Origin: Mixophyes australis
Lineage: Eukaryota; Chordata; Amphibia; Anura; Limnodynastidae
Assembly: GCA_036250195.1 (NCBI GenBank)
Contig: JAVHZZ010000001.1
Location: 379,084,407-379,148,406 of the forward strand
DNA length: 64,000 nt
Direction: 5' to 3'
This document shows, one piece after another, positions 9,777 to 20,669 of the stretch. The notes under the pieces are model-generated. The model had not been told where the DNA came from. It searched no databases and saw nothing but the letters and a program-made list of their open reading frames with translations. Position 1 is the stretch's first letter, and each line of letters begins with the position of its first letter. The position numbers were made by a program, and so were the translations under genes.

Positions 9777-10352
9777 TTGAGACCCAAGCTGGCCTGCTTC
9801 TGCACATCTTCTCTGGTGAGTCTTCCTGAAGCCTACTCTGGTTTAGATGATGTTTTCTCTAAAACCTCTTCTGAAGTCTTTCCTCCTAATCGACCTTCGA
9901 ATTGCCCTATCGACCTCATCCCTGGAAAGAACATTCCTAGAGGCAGGGTGTATCCCCTATCCTTACCTGAGACACAGGCCATATCCGAATGTGTTTACGA
10001 GAATCTGAAGAGAGCATTTATCAGAAAATCATTGTCCCCTGCCGTTGCAGGCTTCTTTTTTGTAAACAAAATGGACGGCTCTTTTAGACCGTGCATTGAC
10101 TACTGGAGATTAAATGCCATCACAGTTAAGAATCGTTATCCCCTTCCCCTGATTTCTGAACTCTTTGATCGCATTCGTGGGGCACAAATATTTACCAAGT
10201 TGGATCTCAGAGGGGCCTACAATTTCATTAGAATTCGAAAGGGAGATGAGTGGAAAACCGCATTTAATACCAGAGACGGTCACTATGAATACCTGGTGAT
10301 GCCTTTTGGGCTTTGTAACGCTCCAGCTGTTTTTCAGTACAAGCATTTCTAG
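9777..10352 (+). pseudogene. Gypsy reverse transcriptase, N-terminal half, YXDD region deleted
   Basis: An open stretch of 191 codons covers [31 protein letters not shown] (catalytic Asp of motif A) and [13 protein letters not shown] (motif B). It then jumps directly to the segment before RNase H ([12 protein letters not shown]), so motif C with the catalytic YXDD/FXDD pair and the RT thumb are absent. One substitution, DYWRLN for the usual DYRxLN, is also visible. Confidence 0.9.
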
Positions 10353-10853
10353 CCATTAAAGAGGCCTTTATGCTAGCACCCGTCTTATCCCAACCTGACC
10401 AGAACAAACCTTTCTTTTTTGGAAGTCGATGCATCCTCTGTTGGAATCGGAGTCGTTCTGTCTCAGAAGAAGAAGAATTCTTCAGGCATTCCTATTCCTT
10501 GCGGTTTCCTTTCCAAAAGGTTCTCTGCCAGTGAGGCCAATTATGGGATTGGTGATAAAGAACTTCTTGCCATCAAGACTGCCTTAGAGGAATGGCGCTA
10601 CTTGTTAGAAGGGGCACTCTTTCCTATCACGGTATTTACTGATCATAAAAATCTCACCTACTTGCAGTCTGCACAATGCCTGAATCCCAGCCAGGCCCGC
10701 TGGGCGCTATTCATTAACAGATTCCAGCTGATATTAACCTTCCGGCCCGGTACTAAGAATCTTTGTGCCGATGCACTGTCCATATCATTTGATTCCTCAG
10801 ACACCTCATCACCCATGGTTGCCAACCCATCATTAATACTTCCACAATTCTAG
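10353..10853 (+). pseudogene. Gypsy RNase H
   Basis: After the RT deletion the sequence reads [17 protein letters not shown], then [24 protein letters not shown] and ADALS, which are the four acidic blocks of retrotransposon RNase H (D, E, D, D). The stretch from 10419 to 10853 is open for 144 codons, so this domain is the best preserved of the element. It degrades the RNA strand of the RNA-DNA hybrid in the family. Confidence 0.88.
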
Positions 10854-12180
10854 CTATGACTAATTCTTCTCTCAAGACTTCTCCTCCTGGCCGCTCTTTT
10901 GTGGAAGAACATCTGCACATTAAACTTCTGAGATGGGCTCATAATGTCAGATTTGCTGGTCATGCTGGGGTTTAGAAGACGGTTGCCCTCTTTTCTCGTC
11001 TATATTGGTGGCCCTTGTTGTCCTCCGATGTCCAGAGATACATTTGTACCTGTGAGGTCTGCGCCTGACATAAGATTCCTAGGAGATCTTTTGCTGGTCT
11101 TCTCCATCCTCTTCCGATTCTGGACCTTGCATGGCTTAGTATTAGCATGGACTTTATCACAGACCTTCCTGCTAGCCATGGTTTCAATAACATCTGGGTG
11201 GTGGTAGACCGCTTTTCAAAATTAGCTCACTTAGTTCCCCTCAAAGGACTACCTTTTGCTTCCCAATTAGCACTTCTCTTCACCCGAGAGATTTTCTGCC
11301 TCCATGGCTGTCCAAACTACATCATTTCTGATCGCGGTGTCCAGTTTGTCTCCCAATTTTGGAGGTCCTTTTGCAATCAGCTTGGTATCAGTCTAAAGTT
11401 CTCCTCCGGGTACCACCCGCAAACCAATGGTCAGACTGAATGGACTAATCAGGACCTGGAGGCGTTCCTTAGGTGCTATTGTTCGGATCAGCAATCTTCT
11501 TGGAGTGAGCTTTTACCCTGGGCGGAGTTTACTCATAATAACCACCAGCATGAATCTATGGGCAACTCCCCCTTCTTTACCATCTACGGTAGACATCCTA
11601 TTCTCCCTTTTTCCAATCCCTCTGATTCCTCGGTACCTGCCGCACAGAGTATGGTTCGCGATATTTCCCAAATTTGGTCTCAAGTACGTTCCAAGCTACT
11701 ACAGTCCTCAGAACGTTACAAACGCTTTTCGGATCGGCATAGAAGGAACCTTCCAGTTCTTTGGGTAGGAGACAAGGTGTGGTTAGCTATCCGCAACCTT
11801 AGGCTCAAGGTTCCCACCATGAAGTTGGCCTCACGCTATATTGGGCTTTTTTCCATCTCTCATGTGATTAATCCAGTCACCTACAGACTTCATCTACGGG
11901 CTTCTTTTCGGATATATAACACGTTCCATATCTCCCTGTTAAAACCACTTGTTCTCAATGAGTTTTCCAACAGATCCCCTCCACTCCAGTTAGGACCATA
12001 CGAGGTAAAAAATTTCTGGTGGAACGCATTGTAGAATCTCGTATCTTTCGAGGAAGACACCAATTCCTGATCCATTGGAAGGGCTACGGCCCAGAAGAAA
12101 GGTCTTGGGTCTATGAGGAGGATATTCATACCCCACGTTTTTTGGCAAAATTATTGCAGGATTCTTGTACTACTCGCAAA
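10854..12180 (+). pseudogene. Gypsy integrase with C-terminal chromodomain
   Basis: The N-terminal zinc region (10900-11100) is frameshifted. From 11147 a 295-codon open frame holds the DDE core: the first Asp in MDFITDLP, the second in SDRGVQF, and the Glu in the block after YHPQTNGQTEW. The GPY-like region follows (VPTMKLASRYIGLF). The frame changes near 12020 to VESRIFRGRHQFLIHWKGYG, then RSWVYEEDI, a typical chromodomain with its aromatic residues. In chromoviruses this domain directs integration to marked chromatin. Confidence 0.9.
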
Positions 12181-12197
12181 AAAGAGGGGGAGGATAC
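12178..12197 (+). promoter_or_regulatory. Polypurine tract of the Gypsy element
   Basis: AAAAAAGAGGGGGAGGATAC lies directly in front of the 3' LTR. In this family such a tract primes plus-strand DNA synthesis. Confidence 0.85.
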
Positions 12198-12840
12198 TGT
12201 CAGGCGCCGTCTCCGCACCTCCCATGGGTGCCGGAGACGGACGCCTTCTGTCCGTAGCTCACGTCCCGTTGCCTAGCAATGGGACGCCCTTCCGCCCACA
12301 AGACTGCGGCGTGCGCGCATGCGCGATTCGCCGCTTGGTTCCCTAGCAATGGGACGCTTGCCCGGCAATCAGCTGAGTCTGATCACCGGAAACCTCTCCC
12401 CCTCATTTCCTCCTTGTTATTTAATCCTCACTCTGGCACCATTAGGGTGCCAGAGTATTGGTTCAAACCTGCTCCAGCTTCCCTGCAGTTCCTGTTGTCT
12501 CCTGTGATACATATATTCTTGGCTTGTCTGACTACTCCTCCGGATCTCAGTTTGTACTTCACTGCCCGTTCTGGTATTGACCCTTGGACCGTTTCTGACT
12601 ACTCTTTGTCTCCTCTCCGTGGTACTGCGCTTCTCTGGTTTCGACTCGGCCTGTCTGACTACGCTTCATCCATTGCACTGATGACTATCTTGGAAAACCG
12701 CGACCTGCGCACCTCACGCAGCAAAGTCCATACCTCCTTGCAGGGGTCCCTGGTGAATACCGGTGGTGCATTAAACTCCGCGCCTCCCAGTTTAGTAGTG
12801 CCAACACCAGTCAGTGGTAATTCTAGTGAAAGACATGACA
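12198..12840 (+). repeat. 3' LTR of the Gypsy element, complete (643 bp)
   Basis: The LTR starts TGTCAGGCG and ends CATGACA, followed by target duplication CTGGG. It shares CpG-rich start, GCGCATGCGC, GATCAGCTGAGTCTGATCACC and the TATTTAA box with the 5' copy. The second half, absent from the 5' LTR, includes the C/T-rich CTGACTAC repeats at about 12530-12660. Confidence 0.88.
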
Positions 12841-12845
12841 CTGGG

Positions 12846-13390
12846 CTTTTGGGAGCTTTTTAAATTGGCCTAGACTGCAGTCCACATTGAAAATTATGGG
12901 AACTGCGGTTTAATACAAACTTAGACTAATTCAGAGGTGCTATTTAAAGATGCCTAAACCATTTGGAAAATGCCATTTCTGCATGGTTTATGGCTTAATA
13001 AATATGCCCCTTAGATAGGGTTAATAGCAGGTCTGTTTCAAGTAGTATATAGCAAAGCAGAAAGTGTTATCACTACTACACCCAAAGTGCTTTGCAGGGA
13101 CAGAGTTGCAGTGCCCAAGGGGAATATAAACTGTGCTGCTAATACAGTAGAGAGACGCAACATAGCCTGTTACTGGCACTATAGTTAAGTCTCTAATTCT
13201 GCAAGCAGCTGAGTTCCCTGTGTGAAAGTGAAAACGATGTCAGATTAATATCCTTCTGACAATTAACCTGGCATAAAAAAGAACAGTTTACAAAGGAAGG
13301 ATGGCAGGTAAAAACGTTTGTAAAATGATAGCGACAATTCAAGATGCTTATACTAAGAATTCACAGCATGTATTCTTCGCAGTAGAAGCT
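12846..13390. other. No gene recognised
   Basis: Short frames only. TGGCTTAATAAATATGCCCC near 12986 resembles the end of a dispersed frog repeat, but I could not define it. Confidence 0.5.
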
Positions 13391-13560
13391 TAAAACATTT
13401 GACAAAGTTTCTTGGAGGTCATGATGTAACCACTGACTATTGTATTGAGTGAAATGCACTGTAAACAGAAATGTTGCGGCCATCTCCGAAACTTTCTATT
13501 AAGTTGCCAAACAACTTTCATGACCTCCAAGAAACATTGTTAAACATTGTCAAATGTTTA

Positions 13561-13561
<1 letters not shown>
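13391..13561. mobile_element. Small foldback (MITE-like) element, about 170 bp
   Basis: The left arm TAAAACATTTGACAAAG followed by TTTCTTGGAGGTCATGA is matched in reverse by TCATGACCTCCAAGAAACAT at 13518 and TTGTCAAATGTTTA at 13548-13561. The right arm has a small duplication of AACATTGT. Terminal repeats of about 30 bp suggest a nonautonomous DNA transposon; the superfamily is unclear because the right end runs into a TA microsatellite. Confidence 0.65.
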
Positions 13562-13812
<251 letters not shown>

Positions 13813-14817
13813 TGTTGTAGCTTATTTAAATTGGTAAATGAAGTAAAAATACATGGGCCGCAGATAAAAAGAGGATAAGGAGGTATCCCCTTTATTTGAC
13901 CTTTTGTTTAGTTTTTTGTGGGTTTGCATTCACATGTGGGTGGTTGCTTAGTGTGGAGTTTATTGAAGCATGCCTAATATTACCCTGTGATTTCCATATT
14001 GCTTTATCTAAAATGACATCAACTACTAGAGTTATGTATCCATTGCCAATGTTACTGTTACATCATAAAAAAACAGCATTAATTTAAATAGAGATGCAGA
14101 CTAAGGGGGTTCACGACTAGTGTCGAACTGCAGCGTTTTGCAAAAATGAAAAGCACAAATCTGGGGGAGGATATAAGAAGATTTCAAGGACATTTAATTT
14201 CCTCTGAAACACTCTTAAGTTTATCTGAATAAAAAAAATGAATGACTATGGCACAACTGTGAATTTTTGTAGACCAAACAGTCCTCCAAAAGTAAGCATT
14301 GAAGGACAATTGTCACTCTGCTTTATGTTTGCTATGAAGTTTTAGGGATATGCCCACTCACAGTGGGCAGAGGATCCAGTGGAGCATCGGTAGGACCGAG
14401 TACTCCCAAATTGTTGCATGTCCCTGCCACAGATCTGCTATCTGGTGTAAAAAGGCTGGTGATTAAAACAAGTCCTTTTGTGCATGGACATATCTTTTAA
14501 CTATCTGACTTGCAAACACTATTCGTAGCATTTCCCTGCAGGTTTGATGTATTCTGCAAGTTAACAGAAAATAGCAGTGAATATCATACTTATATTTTCA
14601 GAGTAAATAGCCCTAGTCTGGATTCATAGGTCTAGATCTTGTTTGGTTTTCGTTTCTTTCCTTAACCTGCTCCTATATTTGCTTCATTGGAAATGTCTAG
14701 CTTTGACTACTGTTTTATCCTTTATCCCTGACCTCTTCTGTGGCCTTGTTTCACTATTTATTCCTGTGACTGTCTGTTTGCCTCTAGCTTGGGTTTACTC
14801 ATTACCAGTTCCCATAT
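13813..14817. other. No gene recognised
   Basis: AT-rich sequence with short frames only and no terminal repeats seen. Confidence 0.55.
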
Positions 14818-15148
14818 GAGCAGCACGGTGGCTAAGTGGTTAGCACTTCTGCCTTACAGCACTGGTGTCATGAGTTCAATTCCCGACCATGGCCTTATCT
14901 GTGAGGAGTTTGTATGTTCTCCCCGTATTTGCGTGGGTTTCCTCCGGTTGCTCTGGTTTCCTCATACACTCCAAAAAACATACTGGTAGGTTAATTGGCT
15001 GCTAACAAATTGACCTTAGTCTATGTGTGTGTGTTAGGCAATTTAGACTGTAAGTCCCAATGGGGCAGGGATTGATGTGAGTGAGTTCTCTGTATAGCGC
15101 TGCGGAATTAGTGGCGCTATATAAATAACTGGTGATGATAATGATGAT
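14818..15148 (+). mobile_element. V-SINE copy 1 (tRNA-derived)
   Basis: The head GCAGCACGGTGGCTAAGTGG followed by TTAGCACT contains a pol III A box (TGGCTAAGTGG) and a B box (GAGTTCAATTCC). The central part (GGAGTTTGTATGTTCTCCCC, then GCGTGGGTTTCCTCCGG and TGGTTTCCTC) is the conserved V-core shared by vertebrate SINEs. The tail ends in GCGCTATATAAATAA and GATGATAATGATGAT. It matches the copies at 31839 and 51840 with scattered differences, so it is the oldest looking of the three. Confidence 0.92.
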
Positions 15149-16870
15149 ATGTTTTCCCTGCCACCTTTGCTTGTCCTAGTGGAGATCAAGGGTGTCCATG
15201 TGTAATAGGTCCTGGTAGCACCTCAGCACTAAAGCACTCCAAAACAGGTGAAGGTGGCCTCTATGCGCAATTGAATATGCTGACTTTGAGCTCTTGGTTA
15301 TTCACTCTTTTCATTTATTGTTTCTGCTAGTGTTGCCTGTTAATAAATTCAGGCAATTTGGGGCCTATCTTTTCCCTCTCCTAATTTGTTTGCCCCCTGT
15401 TGTTTTTTGTAGATTTGGCCTCCAGCCTAATTCTTTAAGGAATGCAAATGCAACATGGTTTTGCAAGGGTGCAAATTTACACCTTTTTTTGCTTTGCTTT
15501 CCTTAATAAATCCGACCCACTGTCTGTAATCCACACTCTGTTTTCACTCTGTCATTGGTTCCCAGTTTGGCAGTCAGCCTCTCAGATTATTTGTAAACCC
15601 CTCTGTTCCTTTCTTATATGTACTTCTTGAGAATACTCTAACATTTCATCTCCCAACCGTCACAGGTCAATTTCTGCTGAACAAGATACTATATTAGAAA
15701 ATCATTCACTGTATATTCATTATGAATAGCTTGAATTGTTTTTTAATGTATCACAAATATATTCACATATGCAGAAGTGTTAGCACCATCAATGAAACAT
15801 ACTGTGCCCATCCTCCATTAATACATTTCTAGATACGCGATATTTCTGGGCACTGACCTTGCCGTGTCCAGAGATAAGTGTTGAGCGATGCAAACCAATG
15901 GGAACTGAATATAAATATTGAATATACCTTCTCCTCCATATTTCAAATTTTAATGTTCCAAAATTCTCTTTATAAGGTATAAGCACATTTTTCTTCTGGT
16001 TTGTCTTGTTATATGATATTTATTTAAGATTTAGTAAAAATCAGTAGGAGAAAGTTCTTATGAAATTGAGGTCATATTGTGGGATGATAGGCGTATTATT
16101 GATGTAATCTTCCTTTAAGAAAATTATAAATAGGAATCAGTGCTTTGGATAATAGCTATCATGTACAGCAAAGATGCAAGACAGCAGTTATTGAGCAGGT
16201 GAAAGGTGATAATTGTTCTGTTTCTCTACAACACTAATAACATACTTTCCTTACAGCTTTCTGAACCCATTATCCTGTAAACTCATGAGTCTAAATTACC
16301 AGAAGTGTGTGTTCATAGCTTTACAAGAAGTGTCCTAGACACAGCTAGCAGACATGGTGCATAAATTCAAAATGCAGGGAGTATTGCCACATATTTTCAT
16401 TTTAGTGACAATTTAGAGCTCTTCCATTTATCTTCCAGAAGTTATAGTGCTACATTTAATTTTTTTTTGTTTATTCCTAAAGTTAACCCATTATCCACAT
16501 CTAAGACCACAGTGGTGTATTTAAACTATTATGTGCTTTAATGTTCTAGAATAAAAAGGTTTTTTTACTACTTGTTTGCTATTACTTTCTCAAAGGCTAA
16601 ACTGGAAATCTGCTGAATGTAGCTATATATGTAAATATATAAGCTCTTATGCACTCTAGTTTTAATGTGCACACAGACCAGTAAATTCAAAGTAAAATGT
16701 ACGCTTCAGTCTTCTGTCAACTGTTACTATAGAATCAGCAATGAATCCTACATCATCACAATTCTACTTTTACTGTGAGCAACAGGAGCAGGGCCACACA
16801 TTGTTTTCTGATTTTTTTTAAAGTTAAGAATGTTAGAGGGTTTGGCAAATGATCCAGATGGCACGGTGAT
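15149..16870. other. No gene recognised
   Basis: AT-rich sequence without terminal repeats or long frames. Confidence 0.55.
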
Positions 16871-16879
16871 TTTAGGATG

Positions 16880-17110
16880 ACATACCTCCCAACTGTCTCG
16901 ATTTCAGTGGAATAGTCTGATTTTAGGGCTCTGTCCCGATGTCCTGCCGGGGATATGTTTGTCCCGCAGGTGGGAGTATTGGGAGAACAAAGGTAAGTAA
17001 TGGGCATACTAGTATTGTATAGTCCTTTGGGGGCGTGGCAACACTGTTGTTGCGGCAAACTAAGCCCCCTGTCCCGGAAGGTATGGGACAGGATCCCATA
17101 TATTTGGCAC
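16880..17110. repeat. Fragment of a dispersed repeat with CATACCTCCCAACTGTC motif
   Basis: ACATACCTCCCAACTGTC followed by a stretch of TCCCGATG/CCCGCAGG words resembles a repeat common in frog DNA, and a second piece with ACATACCTCCAAACTGTCCC occurs at 23178. Ends could not be fixed. Confidence 0.45.
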
Positions 17111-18574
17111 TTCTTCAACTCTTTGACAATGAAGGATCCACCTGAAAATGATATATCTCTATGCATGGGATACCTAGAACTTTGGGGTGCCATAGCACCT
17201 TCCCCTCACTTACCTTACCGAGCCAACAGCGTCCTTCTCTTCCTCTGCTGTGTACCACTGTTTACTGTACTTCCTGTTCAGAGAGAACACCAGATTTCCT
17301 TTCCCTCTGTGCAGAATTTAATGTTAATGACCAGAATGCTGGGTCTTACTCATGCCATTCTGCCATTTCTATGCCATCCCACACTGTATTTGTACATTTT
17401 CATTTTATGAAATTTATATTATATTGATAGAGTTGGGGCGGCAGTCAACAATTCATTCTGCTTTGTAGTGTGTTTGGGGTAGGACTGTGAGCATGTAAGG
17501 CCAATTAAAACCAAAAATACAAGAGGAGCAATAGTCCTTGTCCTGATGTTAGCACACAGTTCAGTTTGGATCATTTTATAATCTAAAAAGTATTGTCACA
17601 AAAAAGAGAAAAGTTGGGTAAAGTTAGGATACACAGAATAGTAATATATTGTAAGCAGATAAAATCTATTGCTACAGAAGCCTAAATAGCTTATCTTGGT
17701 AGTATTGTAAATGCAAATAAATAAATTTTCTCCATATTTGTAAGATTGCTGTTTCATTCCAAACAAGACTATTAAAAATATGTTTTTGCAATACTGGTAA
17801 GATATTTGTATTCAAATAACTGAGCACAAAAGATTCCAACATGTATCAATTATGACATTTAATGAATGTAAGAACATTAAAATCCCATGTCGACATATGG
17901 CACTCAACAATACTTAGGTGACTAAAGTGTCTTTTTGATACACTGAACAGTAAATTTTCAAAATGGAAAATCCTGCTGTCTGCAGTCAACATCTGCAGAG
18001 CATCTTAGTTGTTAGTCTGATTGAAACATCTACAGTAGGAAATTTCATGTGAACTGGAAATTTATTATGCAGAACAATGTGCTTGGTAGTATAAGTTTTT
18101 TTCAATTCAGACCAGTGATACAGAATGGAAAGCCATGATCAGGGTATTGTACAGGAAAATGCACCGCACCATGAAAAAATTATGAAACAAAGCAAAAGAA
18201 ATAAGACATTAAAAGAAATGTATGAGACAAATCAATATAATAGAAAAGATAATACTGTTAGATTATCAATGTACATGACCTTTCTTTATTTGTCTATAAC
18301 AAAAATGGTAGCAAGTGATTTTAATGTTTTACTTATCCCTAGTTATTGCATTGCAATATGCTCCACTATATCTTCCAATTATATAATCCATCTTAAACTC
18401 CATTGCTCTGTTTACAGCTAAGCAGTAATCCCGGCTGTTTGCTGAGCCAAGAATTGTAATTTCTAAAAACCTAGCCATATTGTTCATTAATGAAATAATG
18501 TATTAATAGGATGTTGACAGGTATATACTCAATTTTGCCTGGAAAGTAAATGTAAAAAGTGACTGTTAAAGGAC
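17111..18574. other. No gene recognised
   Basis: Only short frames. The 98-codon frame at 18125-18421 has no recognisable domain and the base composition of the surrounding noncoding DNA. Confidence 0.5.
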
Positions 18575-18579
18575 CTGTG

Positions 18580-19606
18580 GTAGCGCCTTACCTGCGCACG
18601 CTATCCTCTTATTCTGTTCTTAGATACGCTCGCTATAAACTCGCACTTTTATGCACTTTTCCTTACACAGTGTTGCCTTACTCAGTCTTTTGACCACACT
18701 AAATAACACAAGTTTTACAGAACTATTTATCCAATAATCACTGTATCTGAGCAGTACTTCACAGTATATATTCGTTATAAATAATCAATACTCACAACAT
18801 ATGTATGTATTTAAATCAAAGTATTTTACTGTTAACACAGAAAAGCTTGTATTCACAATTCACACATATATCATAATGTTGTTCAACATAACATAGTATA
18901 TAAATATAACATTAACCCTAGGTTCACCACCGTTATTCCTTACACTATCCTTGCTTCACATGTGTATCCTTAATAAGAATCAGTATTTATAATATTGATT
19001 TAACTATCACAGATATCAGACAATAGAGCTACACAGTTATAGGTATATAAATAGTTAAATCCACATTACAAATACACATATAGCTCTATGGATATATATA
19101 TATATATATATACTAATGATACTCATCAAGTCCTTGTATCCTCGGTCCGATTCTTTATCTGCAATGTAGGGAACGTTCCTGTAGCATAGAATCCTTTCTT
19201 GTAGCTTAGTGCAGGTTTTCTGTAGTATAATGTATATATAGTTTCTGTAATGTAATGTATCTTTTCTGTAGTGCAATAGTATAGTGTAATATATATCTTT
19301 CCTGTAATGTAGTGTGTCCCTATTAGTGAGTGTTCCTAGTGTATTTTCTGTAGTGTAATGTGTTGTTCCAGGGCAGCAGCAGCAGCAAGAGAGAGAAAGG
19401 GGGAGTGGGGGTCCCGGGTCTGGACTTTTATAGTCCAGACTTGGAAACTCCCAGCCTCCCAAGTAACAGCGTGTGTGTGGTGATTCACCACACACACATG
19501 GAGCTTCTTGGGTCCAGGGGTCATGATGTAATCACCCCTGTCGGTTCTCCCCACTATGTATGTTTCAAACAGTAAAAAGCAAGTGACCCTCCCAGTGTCC
19601 CAACAC
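18580..19606 (-). mobile_element. Candidate solo LTR or LTR-like block
   Basis: On the minus strand the block could start TGTTGGGACACTGGGAGGG (19606) and end CGCTACCACA (18580), that is TG...CA. A clear TATA box, GGACTATAAAAGTCC, lies at 19424-19438, within a 22-bp inverted repeat, and is followed by a C/T-rich then CTACAG-rich minisatellite (about 19150-19370), as expected of a promoter and transcribed leader. No matching second LTR and no convincing target duplication were found, so the boundaries are tentative. Confidence 0.35.
19150..19370. repeat. Degenerate minisatellite with CTGTAGTGTAATG words
   Basis: TTTCTGTAGTGTAATGTRT-like words recur roughly every 20-30 bases. Irregular spacing suggests an old array. 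Confidence 0.65.
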
Positions 19607-20669
19607 CCTCCTTTGTCTCAGGTTTCAAAGCTGTTATCTGAAACTGACCAGAGTTGTGTGTGGGATTTTACAAACACATGCAAAATAGCTAATGCTGCCA
19701 TGTGGCTGGGAGGATAGGAGATACTTTTGAACAATGCATGAAATGGCTTGAGAATCATATCATAGGAGAAGGTTTTTCAACAGTGACATACAAAAGTTGA
19801 ATGTTTTCACCATTAGGTTAGTCTCACCTCTTCTCAAATTTAATCCATTAATTTATTCATAAATTAATTTGGCTCCCGTAAGATAATTAATAATAATTTT
19901 TGCCCCTCTAAAAAAGGAATCATTATTACCCTATTAATTTAAAATTGTATTGTACTGTTATGTTAACATTGGCCAGCAGTGGAAAGCTGATGCGTTTTGC
20001 TAATCTCACCGATCCAAAGCAGCGTTTTAATTCTGGCGATTTTCACAGCAATCTCGGGCAAGTTGGCAAAATCACATACATATGGTGACTTGTATTCCTA
20101 GAATGGCCAAAAGTAGGGATGACAATTTGTTACATGTTTATTTGCTTACATCACTTTACTGGCAATTTACTATCAACTCTTACTTTCATGAAGTACATCG
20201 GTGGGTTCAAACTTGCCAGAGAAAATTGCTGAAAAAGGCAAATCGCAACTTTATACATTTTGCCCCTGGACTCCCTCTGGACCTCTGCCAGCTTGGACTG
20301 GACCACATCAGTGACTCCTTCTCCACTGTCTCTACACTCCCGTGGACAGGTGAGCACTTTTCTGCCCTCTGTGTAGCTCCACCATTGATTACCTCAGGTA
20401 GGAGCTCTTAACAAATGTACACTATGCTTGTATATTCTATTCAGTGGCTACTACAGGGTCTAATTCTGTTCATTACTTTTACCTACACAGCCCAGAGAGA
20501 TCAAGAGGACCCCAGCACTTAAAAGTGCAGGGCTATTAATCTCTGGGAGAAGGGAAATGCTCTTTATTGCAGCTCCCCATAGGAACACCAGCCCTCAACT
20601 GACCAGTCTGGAACACTGTAGCAGGTGGACCCTACACTTGTGATCTTACTGTAAAAGGTAATTTAATAG
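19607..20669. other. No gene recognised; contains one end of a dispersed repeat
   Basis: The stretch GCAACTTTATACATTTTGCCCCTGG ends near 20272; its reverse complement-like partner starts at 20672. The sequence before it (19985-20100) has GCGATTTTCACAGCAATC words typical of the same family. No protein-coding signal was seen. Confidence 0.4.

Larger units (their letters stand above)
8280..12840 (+). mobile_element. Ty3/Gypsy LTR retrotransposon, chromodomain type, degenerate
   Basis: Two LTRs begin TGTCAGGCG at 8280 and 12198, and the 3' LTR ends CATGACA at 12840, giving TGTCA...TGACA termini. Flanks are CTAGG (8275-8279) and CTGGG (12841-12845), a 5-bp target duplication with one change. Inside are gag with a zinc knuckle, protease, RT, RNase H, integrase and a chromodomain in the usual Gypsy order. 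Two large deletions, in the 5' LTR/leader and in RT, plus several stops and frameshifts, make it inactive. Confidence 0.93.
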
